Below are positions 1 to 8,636 of a stretch of DNA of 64,000 nt, piece after piece. The stretch is from Pseudarthrobacter sp. NS4 (GTDB taxonomy: Bacteria; Actinomycetota; Actinomycetes; Actinomycetales; Micrococcaceae), in NCBI RefSeq assembly GCF_024758005.1, contig NZ_CP103288.1:3100001-3164000 (forward strand), given 5' to 3'. Under the pieces are notes generated by a model that searched no databases, was not told the DNA's origin, and saw only the letters and a program-made list of their open reading frames with translations. How positions within the stretch are numbered: position 1 is the first letter of the stretch; every line of letters begins with the position of its first letter. A program made the translations under genes and the position numbers.

Positions 1-225
1 GACGCGGGCCGTCTTACCGGTGCCGTGGGGCAGGTTGACCGTGCCGCGGACCATCTGGTCAGCCTTGCGGGGGTCCACGCCGAGACGGAAGGCAACCTCA
101 ACCGTGGCGTCGAACTTGGACGGGTTGGTGTCCTTGGCGAGCGTTACTGCCTCGAACGGCGCGTAGAACTTCTCCGCGTCGATCTTGGCGGCTGCTGCCT
201 CATATGCTTTGCTGCGCTTTGCCAT
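1..225 (-). CDS. rplA: 50S ribosomal protein L1, N-terminal part (cut by window edge)
   Basis: L1 binds 23S rRNA at the L1 stalk and in many bacteria represses its own operon. Only the first 75 residues are present; they start [10 protein letters not shown] and include [11 protein letters not shown], the stretch conserved in all L1 proteins. The start ATG (223-225) has AAGGAG upstream, 11 bases away. The gene lies 179 bp downstream of rplK on the same strand, the usual L11-L1 order. The C-terminal two thirds lie outside the window. Confidence 0.95.
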   Translation of the reverse strand, partial: MAKRSKAYEAAAAKIDAEKFYAPFEAVTLAKDTNPSKFDATVEVAFRLGVDPRKADQMVRGTVNLPHGTGKTARV

Positions 226-404
226 GCTGCTTATTTCTCCTTGTGCAGTTGTGGTCTGCGGACCGCGCTGGGCCCTGCCACAGTCGGTGGTCCGGATCGT
301 TATCCGGCCCGGATGCCCGACATTTCAATGTTCAATGGTGCCGGTTTCCCGGCGGTGCCGCCCGTCGTCGTCAACTACCTGACTTGGGAAGGCTGCGGGG
401 GCTA

Positions 405-836
405 TTAGCCCTCGACCGTGATGCCCATGGAGCGGGCGGTGCCGGCGATGATCTTCGCTGCACCTTCGAGGCTGGTGGCGTTGAGGTCTTCCATCTTGGT
501 GGAAGCGATCTCGTTGACCTGGGCCTGGGTCAGCTTGGCAACCTTGACGGTGTGCGGGGTAGCTGAACCCTTGGCGACGCCTGCAGCCTTCTTGATGAGC
601 TCTGCAGCCGGCGGGGTCTTGGTGATGAACGTAAAGGAACGGTCCTCGTAGACCGTGATTTCCACGGGGATGACGTTTCCGCGCTGGGCTTCCGTCGCAG
701 CGTTGTACGCCTTGCAGAATTCCATGATGTTGACACCGTGCTGGCCAAGCGCAGGACCGATCGGCGGAGCCGGGTTAGCGGCACCTGCCTGGATCTGCAG
801 CTTGATGAGGCCGGTGACCTTCTTCTTGGGAGCCAA
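405..836 (-). CDS. rplK: 50S ribosomal protein L11
   Basis: L11 forms the GTPase-associated centre of the large subunit with 23S rRNA helices 43/44. The 143-residue length matches the family. The N-terminus [18 protein letters not shown] and the [23 protein letters not shown] segment (about 27-44) are diagnostic, and the C-terminal RNA-binding domain ends [12 protein letters not shown]. The start codon is TTG (834-836), supported by a GAAGGA ribosome site seven bases upstream; no in-frame ATG fits better. It sits between nusG and rplA in the standard secE-nusG-rplK-rplA order. Confidence 0.97.
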
Positions 837-920
837 TGTAGGGTCCTTCTCTCAATAACGTCCTGGGACACAGGAGCGTGCCTCAGGTTTTTGGCCGCCA
901 TGGCAAGGCGGCCGGCCGTT

Positions 921-947
921 CCGGTGCTGCTAAGCGGGCAGCACCGG
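921..947 (-). other. Hairpin between nusG and rplK
   Basis: A perfect 10-bp inverted repeat (CCGGTGCTGC at 921-930 and its complement at 938-947) with a 7-base loop lies just after the nusG stop. No T-run follows on the minus strand, so it is not a clear intrinsic terminator. It could be an attenuator, a processing site or an mRNA-stability element separating nusG from the ribosomal protein genes. Confidence 0.5.
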
Positions 948-965
948 GACGAATTCTTTGGGTTC

Positions 966-1784
966 TCAGATCTTGGTGACCTGGTTGAACGCCAGGGTGA
1001 CCGGCGTTTCGCGCTCGAAGATGGAAACCAGCACCACGAGGGTCTGGGATTCGACCTTGATCTCGGAGATGGTGGCGGGAAGGGTCTCGAAGGGACCTTC
1101 CTTGACGATGACGGACTCGCCAACTTCGAAGTCGACGTCCACGGGAGCCTGGTGCTGCTTGTTGACCGGCTTGCCCTTCTCGGCCTGCTCTTCTTCGAAG
1201 ACCGGGGCGAGCATGGAGAAGACTTCGTCCAGGCGCAGCGGCACGGGGTTGTGGGCGTTGCCCACGAAGCCGGTGACACCAGGGGTGTGGCGGACGGCGC
1301 CCCAGGAAGCGTCTGTCAGGTCCATGCGGACCAGCACGTAGCCGGGAATGCGGACGCGGTTGATGACCTTGCGCTGGGCGTTCTTGATCTCAACAACCTC
1401 TTCCATGGGCACCTGGATTTCGAAGATGTAATCTTCCATGTCCAGGGTCTGGATGCGGGTTTCGAGATTGGCCTTCACACGGTTTTCGTAGCCTGCGTAG
1501 GAGTGGATGACGTACCAGTCACCCTCCTGGCGGCGCAGCTTGGCCTTGAATTCCTCAGCCGGATCCGCGGCCGCGGTGGCAGCTGCAGCGGCGAGGGCGT
1601 CGGCGGACTCACCGGAGACGTCCCCTTCCGCCTCATCAGCGTCGTCGGATTCGGCGTCATCAGAGTCGGCGTCGTCGGATTCGGGCGCGGAGGACTCAAC
1701 CTCAGACTCGTCACCGGCTTCTGCCGTGATGTCCGCGGACTCTTCCAGCTCAGTCTCGGTTACCTCGAGCTCCTGCTCAGACAC
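966..1784 (-). CDS. nusG: Transcription termination/antitermination protein NusG
   Basis: NusG binds RNA polymerase and links it to Rho or to the ribosome. The NGN domain begins at about residue 86 ([17 protein letters not shown]) and the C-terminal KOW domain includes [16 protein letters not shown] place the start at GTG 1782-1784, which has AGGAG six bases upstream and gives [10 protein letters not shown]; an ATG at 1814 would add ten residues. The first 80 or so residues are an unusually long, low-complexity acidic tail rich in Asp, Glu, Ser and Ala, known from actinobacterial NusG but absent from E. coli. It lies 115 bp downstream of secE. Confidence 0.95.
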   Translation of the reverse strand: MSEQELEVTETELEESADITAEAGDESEVESSAPESDDADSDDAESDDADEAEGDVSGESADALAAAAATAAADPAEEFKAKLRRQEGDWYVIHSYAGYENRVKANLETRIQTLDMEDYIFEIQVPMEEVVEIKNAQRKVINRVRIPGYVLVRMDLTDASWGAVRHTPGVTGFVGNAHNPVPLRLDEVFSMLAPVFEEEQAEKGKPVNKQHQAPVDVDFEVGESVIVKEGPFETLPATISEIKVESQTLVVLVSIFERETPVTLAFNQVTKI

Positions 1785-1899
1785 TTGGTCTCCTGCTTCC
1801 TCATTGCCTAACATGCCTATTTAAATGGCTCAATTCCGCACACCGGTGTTTCCCTCCGGTTTTCCCGGATGGAACACGCAGCCTGCGGACTCTGCAGCC

Positions 1900-2184
1900 T
1901 TAGCTGTCCGTGGAGCCGGTACCGCCGAAGACCCAGCTGACAGCGGTTCCAAAACCGAAATCCAGCAGGCTGACGATGACCATCATGATGGCCACGAACA
2001 CCAGCACCACGAGCGTGTAATTGATCAGTTCCTTGCGGGTTGGTGCAACAACCTTCTTCAGTTCGCCGATGATCTGGCGAATGAAGAGTGCAATGCGGGC
2101 GAAGAAGTTTGCCTTGGCGTCCTTCTTAGCTGGGCGGCCCTTGGAGCTGCTGGCAGCTGTTTCGGTCACCTGGTCCTCGCTCAT
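1900..2184 (-). CDS. secE: Preprotein translocase subunit SecE
   Basis: SecE clamps SecY in the SecYEG translocon of the cytoplasmic membrane. The 94-residue protein is the short single-span type: a charged N-terminus, the conserved amphipathic segment around FIRQIIGELKKVVAPTRKEL, then one transmembrane helix (NYTLVVLVFVAIMMVIVSLL). Its place directly downstream of tRNA-Trp and upstream of nusG is the usual actinobacterial arrangement and supports the call. Confidence 0.95.
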   Translation of the reverse strand: MSEDQVTETAASSSKGRPAKKDAKANFFARIALFIRQIIGELKKVVAPTRKELINYTLVVLVFVAIMMVIVSLLDFGFGTAVSWVFGGTGSTDS

Positions 2185-2235
2185 CTTTGCAATGTTGGAT
2201 TACCCGGCCCTGAACAGAACCATGGTTGCTGCGCT

Positions 2236-2260
2236 TGCCCCGGGATTCTCGCCCGGGGCA
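2236..2260 (-). other. Strong GC hairpin between tRNA-Trp and secE
   Basis: Nine-base perfect stem (TGCCCCGGG 2236-2244, complement 2252-2260) with a 7-base loop, 8 bases downstream of the tRNA-Trp 3' end. No T-run follows, so it may mark tRNA processing or partial termination before secE and is not a full terminator. Confidence 0.5.
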
Positions 2261-2267
2261 GCTTGCG

Positions 2268-2340
2268 CAGGGCAGACAGGACTCGAACCTGCAACCTGCG
2301 GTTTTGGAGACCGCTGCGCTACCAATTGCGCCACTACCCT
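2268..2340 (-). tRNA. tRNA-Trp (anticodon CCA)
   Basis: The minus strand reads AGGGTAGTGGCGCAATTGGT at its 5' end and pairs with CTGCCCT at the 3' end (one G-U pair), followed by discriminator G; CCA is not encoded. The anticodon loop is CTCCAAA, giving CCA. The T-arm GGTTCGAGTCC motif is present. The length is 73 nt. It heads the tRNA-Trp/secE/nusG/rplK/rplA cluster. Confidence 0.97.
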
Positions 2341-2342
2341 AT

Positions 2343-2359
2343 GGAGTGAATGTCACTCC
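2343..2359. other. 7-bp inverted repeat just upstream of tRNA-Trp
   Basis: GGAGTGA (2343-2349) and TCACTCC (2353-2359) are exact complements separated by ATG, two bases before the tRNA 5' end. It would form a short hairpin in the 5' leader of the tRNA precursor. The function is not known. Confidence 0.4.
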
Positions 2360-2613
2360 GACGACGAACCACCAGTTTGCACTGGGGCGCACGTCATCAT
2401 CCGTGTTTTCAACACCGGTGAACCAGTCTACGCAAGAACTGCGCGTTCGTCGAACCAGACTGTTCCGGCCCTTCCTCGTGTCGGTCTGAGGCGTACTGCC
2501 AGGCAGTCACAATTCAAAACCGGCAACCCGGAGGGTCCGGTGAACAGCATAGAGTAGAACCCGTCGAATCCCATATTCCAGCCTCCTGGCTGCAAGCGAA
2601 GAACGGACCTGCC

Positions 2614-3831
2614 ATGTCTGCCGCCCGCGTTTCCCAGCGCATTTCCGCTATTGCCGAATCCGCAACCCTTGCCGTTGATGCCAAGGCGAAGGCGCTGAAG
2701 GCAGCTGGCCGGCCGGTGATTGGGTTCGGGGCAGGCGAGCCGGATTTCCCCACCCCGGATTATATTGTGCAGGCAGCCATTGACGCCGCCAGCCAGCCGA
2801 AGTACCACCGCTACTCCCCTGCCGGCGGGCTGCCCGAGCTGAAGAAGGCCATTGCGGAAAAGACCCTGCGGGACTCCGGCTACGCCGTGGACCCATCCCA
2901 GGTACTGGTGACCAACGGCGGCAAGCAGGCCGTCTACAACACCTTTGCCACACTGGTGGACCCGGGTGACGAGGTCATTGTCCCCACCCCGTTCTGGACC
3001 ACGTACCCGGAGGCTATCCGGCTTGCCGGCGGTGTCCCCGTCGAGGTTTTTGCCGGCCCGGAACAGGACTACCTGGTGACCGTCGAGCAGCTTGAAGCAG
3101 CCGTTACCGACCGGACGAAGATCCTCCTGTTCGTTTCGCCGTCGAACCCCACGGGTTCTGTCTACTCCCCCGAACAGGTTGCGGATATCGGCAAGTGGGC
3201 CGCCGCGAAGGGCCTCTGGGTGGTCACGGATGAGATCTATGAGCACCTGACCTACGACGGCGTTCCCTTTACCTCGATCGCCACCGCCGCCCCTGAGCTG
3301 GGTGACAAGGTGGTCATCCTCAACGGCGTGGCCAAGACCTACGCGATGACCGGCTGGCGTGTGGGCTGGATGATCGGCGCGGCCGACGTCATCAAGGCCG
3401 CCACCAACCTGCAGTCGCACGCGACCTCCAACGTTTCCAACATCCCCCAGGTAGCAGCCCTTGCCGCCGTGTCCGGGCCACTGACCGCCGTCGATGAAAT
3501 GAAGGTGGCCTTCGACCGCCGCCGGAAGGCCATCGTCGCCGGCCTGAACGCCATTGAAGGCGTGGAATGCCCGACGCCGAAGGGCGCCTTCTACGTCTAC
3601 GCGGACGTCCGCGGGCTGCTGGGCAAGGAGTTCCCGACGGCGGCCGGCACTGCCACGCCGCAGACCTCCGCCGAGCTTGCCGCGCTGATCCTGGATGAGG
3701 TTGAGGTGGCAGTGGTCCCCGGCGAGGCGTTCGGCCCGTCCGGCTACCTGCGCCTCTCCTACGCGCTGGGCGACGAGGACCTCGCCACCGGCGTGCAGCG
3801 CCTGCAGGACTTCCTGGGTAAGGCCCAGTAA
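2614..3831 (+). CDS. aspC: Pyridoxal-phosphate aminotransferase, aspartate type
   Basis: Class I/II fold-type I aminotransferase, most like aspartate transaminases of the thermophile/actinobacterial group, transferring amino groups between aspartate and 2-oxoglutarate in the cytosol. It has 405 residues, a typical length. Visible features are the [18 protein letters not shown]-terminal motif, [10 protein letters not shown], the DEIYEHLTY segment, the PLP lysine K241 in [11 protein letters not shown], and YLRLSYA near the C-terminus with the substrate-binding Arg. It is transcribed divergently from tRNA-Trp across a 273-bp gap in which I could not define promoters. Exact substrate preference cannot be read from sequence alone. 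Confidence 0.9.
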   Translation: MSAARVSQRISAIAESATLAVDAKAKALKAAGRPVIGFGAGEPDFPTPDYIVQAAIDAASQPKYHRYSPAGGLPELKKAIAEKTLRDSGYAVDPSQVLVTNGGKQAVYNTFATLVDPGDEVIVPTPFWTTYPEAIRLAGGVPVEVFAGPEQDYLVTVEQLEAAVTDRTKILLFVSPSNPTGSVYSPEQVADIGKWAAAKGLWVVTDEIYEHLTYDGVPFTSIATAAPELGDKVVILNGVAKTYAMTGWRVGWMIGAADVIKAATNLQSHATSNVSNIPQVAALAAVSGPLTAVDEMKVAFDRRRKAIVAGLNAIEGVECPTPKGAFYVYADVRGLLGKEFPTAAGTATPQTSAELAALILDEVEVAVVPGEAFGPSGYLRLSYALGDEDLATGVQRLQDFLGKAQ

Positions 3832-3864
3832 CAAGCCTCTCCCACCATCCGCAGGAAATTCCTG

Positions 3865-3970
3865 AACGCTCTCTCACCCATGAATTGCTCACTGGTGAGA
3901 GAGCGTTTGGCTTTAAGCCGCAAGAGGCGAGAGAGCGTTTGGGTTTAAGCCGCAAGAAGCGAGAGAGCGT
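3865..3970. repeat. Inverted repeat plus 32-bp tandem repeats
   Basis: A perfect 14-bp inverted repeat (AACGCTCTCTCACC at 3865-3878, complement 3894-3907) is followed by a 32-bp unit starting GAGAGAGCGTTT that recurs at 3897, 3929 and, truncated, 3961. Units differ by one or two bases. It fills the gap between two convergent genes and could act as a bidirectional terminator, but no T-run is present. The units abut directly, with no spacers. Confidence 0.85.
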
Positions 3971-3979
3971 CGGAGGGGG

Positions 3980-4663
3980 TTAAAGGAGGCGGCGCTCAGC
4001 GGCCCACTTGGTGAGTTCATGCCGGCTTGAGAGCTGCAGCTTCCGCAGCACGGCCGAAACGTGGGTCTCCACAGTCTTGATGCTGATGAACAGCTCCTTG
4101 GCCACTTCCTTGTAGCTGTAGCCGCGGGCAATCAGGCGCATCACTTCCAATTCCCGGGCGGAGAGCTTGTCCAGTTCGTCGTCGGCAATATCGGCGGGGG
4201 CGGTGCCAAATGCGTCCAGGACAAACCCGGCGAGCCGGGGCGAGAACACGGCGTCGCCGCCGGCCACGCGGAACACGGCATCTGTAATCTCGGCGCCCGA
4301 AATGGTCTTGGTGACGTAGCCGCGGGCACCGGCACGGATGACGGCCACCACATCCTCCGCCGCGTCAGAGACGCTGAGCGCCAGGAACCGCGTTGATCCA
4401 AGCAGGGGTGCTGAGCCCGCGATGACCTCGCGGCCGCCGCCACCCAGGCCGCCCGGGAGGTGCACGTCCAGCAGCACGACGTCGGGGCGCTGCCCCGCAA
4501 TAACGGCGATCGCCTGCTCGACGGTGGCGGCCTCGCCCACCACCTCGATGCAGGCGTCCAGGTCCGCCTTCAAACCGGACCGGAAGATGGCGTGATCGTC
4601 AACGATGACCACGCGGACGGAATTTGCCGGACGGGTGGCTGCCGCCCCCTGGCTCGAGTTCAT
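3980..4663 (-). CDS. LuxR-family response regulator of the PspC-kinase pair
   Basis: NarL/LiaR-type regulator, 227 residues. The receiver domain (about 15-135) has the acidic pair D22-D23, phospho-acceptor D66 in VVLLDVHLP and a Lys near 115. The LuxR HTH occupies about 165-225 (LSARELEVMRLIARGYSYKE, then KTVETHVSAVLRKL). Its start overlaps the kinase stop by four bases (ATGA), so the two are translationally coupled and form one two-component system. The partner kinase has a PspC sensor domain, which points to envelope stress. Targets probably include the divergent PspC genes at 6222-8394 (inference). Confidence 0.92.
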   Translation of the reverse strand: MNSSQGAAATRPANSVRVVIVDDHAIFRSGLKADLDACIEVVGEAATVEQAIAVIAGQRPDVVLLDVHLPGGLGGGGREVIAGSAPLLGSTRFLALSVSDAAEDVVAVIRAGARGYVTKTISGAEITDAVFRVAGGDAVFSPRLAGFVLDAFGTAPADIADDELDKLSARELEVMRLIARGYSYKEVAKELFISIKTVETHVSAVLRKLQLSSRHELTKWAAERRLL

Positions 4664-6096
4664 GATTGCCCTTCCACGTTGTCAGTGCCTGCCGCCTGCA
4701 GCCGCAACCGGACCTCGGTACCGTTGCCGGTGCTGAGGATGGCCGCCGTGCCGCCGTGCCGCTTCATCCTGCCGATAATGGATTCCCGCACGCCAAGCCG
4801 GTCCTCCGGCACGTCCGAGAGCTCAAAACCGGGACCCCTGTCCTTGACGAAGATTTCCGTCTGGGCGTCCGATGCCTCGAGGTAGACGGACACGGTCCCG
4901 CCACCGTGCCGCGAGGCATTGAGCATGGCTTCACGGCTCGCCTGGACCAGGGCTTCGTGTGCCTCGGTCATGGCGGTGTCACCCACGCTGACAACCTCCA
5001 CAGCGTTGCCCAGGAGGTCCTCCACCTCAGCGGCAACTGCCTTGATCCGGTCCGAAAGCTGCCCCGCTTCACGGCCGGGATCCTGGAACAGCCAGCCGCG
5101 AAGCTCGCGCTCCTGCGCGCGTGCCAGCCGGACGACGTCGTGCTCGTTGCCGGCGCGCCGCTGGATCAGGGCCAGGGTCTGCAGGACCGAATCATGCAGG
5201 TGGGCGGCGATCTCGGCCCGTTCCATCTCCCGGATCCTGCCGGCGCGCTCGGACTCGAGGTCCCGCCAGAACTTCAGGGCCCAGGGCAGCAGGACCAGCA
5301 CCACGCCGCCAAGGACGGCCACGGAGGCCAACAGCGCAAGCCAGGTCTGCTCCCACGACCCGGATCCGGAAACCATCACCAGCACGCCGGCCACCACGAG
5401 CGCCAGGCCTGCTGCCAGGCGTGCCCAGCCGCCGGCCTGGTCTGCCTTGGTCTTGTCTACCAGCCCGGCACGCCGGGTTTCATCAAGCTGCATCCACGCA
5501 ATGGAGGCACCGCCCAGGACCGCGGCGGCGGGGATCAGCGTTCCGAGGGGAACATCCACTCCCAGAAGCTGCGCGATCATGATCCCTGCCACCAGCAGCA
5601 GGCCGGAACCCAGGAGAATTTCCTTTCCGTACCTCATGCTGCGGATACGGAACCAGGGCGGGGCGGTGGATTGGGCGCCTCCTGAGGCGCCGCGGGCGGG
5701 AGCGCCGGCGTCGAAAGGCAACGTTCCTTGGGCCGGCAGCGGACCTGCTGTAGGGGCGTAGCCGGGGAACGCCGCTCCCTGGGCCCGCAGGTTCGGATCC
5801 CCCGCCCCCGGCAGGGGCAGCTGGGGCCCGGCAGCTGAAGGCTGGCTGACTGCAGGTGCTATGGGCGACGCCGGGCGGCGGGCGTTGCGCCGGGCCGCCT
5901 CATCCGCCGTCGGAACCATGATCCACAACCAGGCATAAAAGACCAGGCCCGCGCCGCCGGCGAGGGTTGCCAGCGCCATGCCGATCCTGACGTTTTTCAC
6001 CGGGCAGCCAAGATGCACCGCCAAACCTGAGCACACGCCGGCTATCACGCGGTCGCTGCTGCGCGCCAACGGTGGCCGTGCCGGGACGGTTGTCAT
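4660..6096 (-). CDS. Sensor histidine kinase with N-terminal PspC domain
   Basis: Membrane kinase of 478 residues. The PspC domain is at about 8-65 (ARSSDRVIAGVCSGLAVHLG, then a membrane helix ending YAWLWIMVP). A Pro/Ala-rich linker follows, then about four transmembrane helices (160-275), a HisKA_3 dimerisation domain with phospho-acceptor H301 in AHLHDSVLQTL, and an HATPase_c domain (ASREAMLNASRHGG, DRGPGFE). This is the LiaS/MacS-like design in which PspC senses membrane damage. It is co-transcribed with the LuxR regulator and divergent from a PspC-toastrack protein, a known actinobacterial arrangement. Confidence 0.92.
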   Translation of the reverse strand: MTTVPARPPLARSSDRVIAGVCSGLAVHLGCPVKNVRIGMALATLAGGAGLVFYAWLWIMVPTADEAARRNARRPASPIAPAVSQPSAAGPQLPLPGAGDPNLRAQGAAFPGYAPTAGPLPAQGTLPFDAGAPARGASGGAQSTAPPWFRIRSMRYGKEILLGSGLLLVAGIMIAQLLGVDVPLGTLIPAAAVLGGASIAWMQLDETRRAGLVDKTKADQAGGWARLAAGLALVVAGVLVMVSGSGSWEQTWLALLASVAVLGGVVLVLLPWALKFWRDLESERAGRIREMERAEIAAHLHDSVLQTLALIQRRAGNEHDVVRLARAQERELRGWLFQDPGREAGQLSDRIKAVAAEVEDLLGNAVEVVSVGDTAMTEAHEALVQASREAMLNASRHGGGTVSVYLEASDAQTEIFVKDRGPGFELSDVPEDRLGVRESIIGRMKRHGGTAAILSTGNGTEVRLRLQAAGTDNVEGQS

Positions 6097-6221
6097 GGAT
6101 CAATCCAAGCACGGATCAGGGTTCCCCGGACCCAATTCCAGCCCTAACCGGGGGTGACTCAGGGGCTGTTCAGGGTATCCCCCAGTAGAGCGCGGTGCGG
6201 TCCGGACGGGAGGATTCAGGT

Positions 6222-7832
6222 ATGAACTCGCAGACCCCCTCCCCCGACGACGGCCAGCCCACCGAGCCCCTGCCCCGGCCGGGCAGCCAGCGGCCCACCG
6301 AGCCCCTGCCGTCCTCCATACCAACACCTTCGGACCCGCCCGCGGACCACTCCTCCCCGCAGGACCCCATCAACAACGACGCCAGCCACAACGGCAGCAG
6401 CCGGAGCGACGGCGGCCGGAATGACACCGGGTATGCAGGCCAGTACGGCACCGGCGACGCTTCATCCGGCCAGTTCCCCGCTTCCCATTACGGCGCCGGC
6501 GCCACCACCAGATCCACGGATTTCTTCACCTGGATCCGCAGCCATGGAATCTACCGGGGCAGCGACCGCTGGGTGGGCGGCGTTTCCAGCGGCTTTGCCA
6601 ACCGGCTGGGTGTAGACCCGATTATTATCCGCGGCGTCCTTATTGTCCTCACGCTCTTCGCGGGCATCGGCGTCCTCCTGTACGGGCTCGCATGGGCTTT
6701 CCTGCCCGAACCGGACGGCCGGATCCATGTGCAGGAAGCCGGAGCCGGCCGCTGGACCAGTGGTATGACCGGCTCGCTGATCGCCACGATACTGGGGCTC
6801 ACCGGCCTCGGCGGCGGCTTCTGGGGCTGGAGCGATAATGGCTTCGGCGGATTCCTTTGGACCATCTTCTGGGTAGGCGGCGCCATTTACCTGGTCTACT
6901 ACCTCTCCCAACGCAACAAGGGAGTCCGCCCCGCCATGGCCGGACCACAGCCCGGAGCGTATGGGAGCCCGTCCGAAGCCGGCTACTCCGGAACGGCGTC
7001 GGCCTCATCCTTCGCCGCTTCCGGCACGACCTACGGCACGAACCCCGCTTCAGGTTCCATGCCCACCTACGGCGGCGGATACGGCGGCGGCTCCTACGGG
7101 GACGGCACCACCGCAGGAGGCGGCAGCAGCGGCTCCTATCCAGGCGGCCCCGCTGGCGGAATCCCTTACGGCGGCAGCAACCTGCCGCGGCCACCGAAGC
7201 CGCGGCCGGCCGGTCCCGGCGCTCCAGGCGTTGCGGTCGCAGCCGGGGCAGCACTCCTGGTTGGCGGCGGACTTAAGGCTTTGGACGTCACCAACGTGAT
7301 CAACCTTGGAGACTCAGCGAACGCCGTCGTCTGGGCAAGCGCGGCAGCGGTCCTCGGCCTCGGCATCCTGATCTGCGGCATGCGTGGCAGGACGGGCGGC
7401 ATCCTGAGCCTCTTCGCGGTGGTGGCACTGATTGCCGGCGGCCTGTACAACGTGGTGGGCAACGGTGACCGGATGCGGTTCCAGCAAGTGAACTGGAGCC
7501 CCGCCAGCATCTCGGAGGCCCGCGACGGCTTTGACGTCACGGCCGGCCGTGGAACGGTGGACCTCACGGGCCTCGCCGTGAACGCCCCCCTGCCGTCCGA
7601 CGTCGTCATCCCCCTGGACATTACAGCGAGCAACGTGACGGTGGTCATCCCGGACAACGTGCCCGTGGACATCAAGGCGGACATGACAATGGGGAACCTC
7701 AACGAAGCTACAGGACAGCGCGGCGGCACCACTACCCGGGAAAGCAGCTACAACACCGACGAGCCCGGCAGCCGCCTGGTGGTCCAGATCGACGGCACCT
7801 TCAGCAACGTCACCATCGAGGAAGGCAACTGA
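6222..7832 (+). CDS. PspC-domain membrane protein with C-terminal toastrack/LiaF-like domain
   Basis: 536 residues from ATG 6222, chosen because GGGAGGA lies seven bases upstream; an upstream start at 6195 has no ribosome site. The order is a disordered Pro/Ser/Asn N-terminus (1-95), PspC domain (RGSDRWVGGVSSGFANRLGV, then a helix GVLLYGLAWAFLPEPDG), more membrane helices, a Gly/Tyr/Ser-rich linker, two or three helices, and a beta-rich C-terminal domain of alternating VDLTG/VVIP strands typical of LiaF/toastrack. It likely senses or buffers envelope stress with the divergent two-component system. The next gene starts one base after its stop. Confidence 0.85.
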   Translation: MNSQTPSPDDGQPTEPLPRPGSQRPTEPLPSSIPTPSDPPADHSSPQDPINNDASHNGSSRSDGGRNDTGYAGQYGTGDASSGQFPASHYGAGATTRSTDFFTWIRSHGIYRGSDRWVGGVSSGFANRLGVDPIIIRGVLIVLTLFAGIGVLLYGLAWAFLPEPDGRIHVQEAGAGRWTSGMTGSLIATILGLTGLGGGFWGWSDNGFGGFLWTIFWVGGAIYLVYYLSQRNKGVRPAMAGPQPGAYGSPSEAGYSGTASASSFAASGTTYGTNPASGSMPTYGGGYGGGSYGDGTTAGGGSSGSYPGGPAGGIPYGGSNLPRPPKPRPAGPGAPGVAVAAGAALLVGGGLKALDVTNVINLGDSANAVVWASAAAVLGLGILICGMRGRTGGILSLFAVVALIAGGLYNVVGNGDRMRFQQVNWSPASISEARDGFDVTAGRGTVDLTGLAVNAPLPSDVVIPLDITASNVTVVIPDNVPVDIKADMTMGNLNEATGQRGGTTTRESSYNTDEPGSRLVVQIDGTFSNVTIEEGN

Positions 7833-7833
7833 G

Positions 7834-8133
7834 ATGAGCAACAGCAACCCGGCGCCGGAGCCCCAAATACCCGGCACCTACTCCACAGACAATCCAAAGA
7901 CGGCGCATATGGACCCTTCAGCCCCGGCATCTGCAAGGGTGGGAACGGTGGTGTGGGGACTGATCGTCCTGGCACTCGCAGCGCTGATCATCGTCGCGCA
8001 ACTGGGCTTCGTGACCCTCAACGGCACGTATGTCCTCATCGGCCTCATGATCGGAGCCGGCGCAGCCCTGGTGGTGGGCGGCCTGCTCGCCGCCCGCAAG
8101 CGTGACAATGAACCAACAACACGGAAGTCTTAG
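7834..8133 (+). CDS. Small two-helix membrane protein in the PspC operon
   Basis: 99 residues: a polar N-terminus, then two hydrophobic segments (VVWGLIVLALAALIIVAQLG and TYVLIGLMIGAGAALVVGGL) and a basic tail. It starts one base after the PspC-toastrack stop and ends three bases before the next PspC gene, so it belongs to that operon. I recognise no named family. An accessory role in the envelope-stress locus is inferred only from position. Confidence 0.8.
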   Translation: MSNSNPAPEPQIPGTYSTDNPKTAHMDPSAPASARVGTVVWGLIVLALAALIIVAQLGFVTLNGTYVLIGLMIGAGAALVVGGLLAARKRDNEPTTRKS

Positions 8134-8136
8134 GAC

Positions 8137-8394
8137 ATGGACAAATTTTTCAGCATCGTCAGAGGCCTCGGCCTGAAACGCGGCCCGCAGCGCTGGCTTG
8201 GCGGGGTCCTCGGTGGCATCGCAGCCAAACTCAATGTGGATGTAGCGTATGTGCGCATCGGTTTCCTCCTCTTCTGCCTCCTGCCGGGTCCGGCCGTGAT
8301 CTTCTACCTCCTGGCGTGGGTGATCCTTCCCGACCAGCGCAATGTGATTCCGCTCCAGACATTCCTGGACCGGCGGTCACTGAACCGTCCCTGA
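8137..8394 (+). CDS. Short PspC-domain protein
   Basis: 85 residues, almost entirely a PspC domain: QRWLGGVLGGIAAKLNVDVAYVR followed by a membrane helix (IGFLLFCLLPGPAVIFYLLAWVILP). PspC proteins sit in the cytoplasmic membrane and in other bacteria sense membrane damage and contact PspA or kinases. It is the third PspC domain in this 4-kb locus and the last gene before a strong terminator. Confidence 0.9.
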   Translation: MDKFFSIVRGLGLKRGPQRWLGGVLGGIAAKLNVDVAYVRIGFLLFCLLPGPAVIFYLLAWVILPDQRNVIPLQTFLDRRSLNRP

Positions 8395-8406
8395 CGCCTT
8401 AACCGT

Positions 8407-8445
8407 CAGCGGCCTCCGCCCTGCCGGGCGGGGGCCGCTGTTTTT
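8407..8445 (+). terminator. Intrinsic terminator after the PspC operon
   Basis: A GC-rich stem (8407-8421 with 8426-8440, one non-Watson-Crick position, 4-base loop) is followed by TTTTT (8441-8445), 12 bases downstream of the last PspC gene. Confidence 0.9.
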
Positions 8446-8636
8446 CGGGCGGAGGCCAGAGACCGAGGGGCCCGAAGCACCCTCTTTGACGACCGGACCA
8501 AGGTGGCGGTCATTGCCATGGCACGGGGTCTTTTGTAACCGGTTTGTGTCGTACCCCACACCTCCCACTACACTTCTAGGTGAGCTCAGCGTGGCGCTCT
8601 GCCTGTAAACCTTCTCCCAGGATTAGAGCCGAAAAT

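Noticed and set aside
2428..3834. Minus-strand ORF of 468 codons opposite the aminotransferase
   Set aside because: Antisense to a well-supported aminotransferase and without any recognisable domain.
3865..3970. Short CRISPR array
   Set aside because: The 32-bp units are directly adjacent with no unique spacers.
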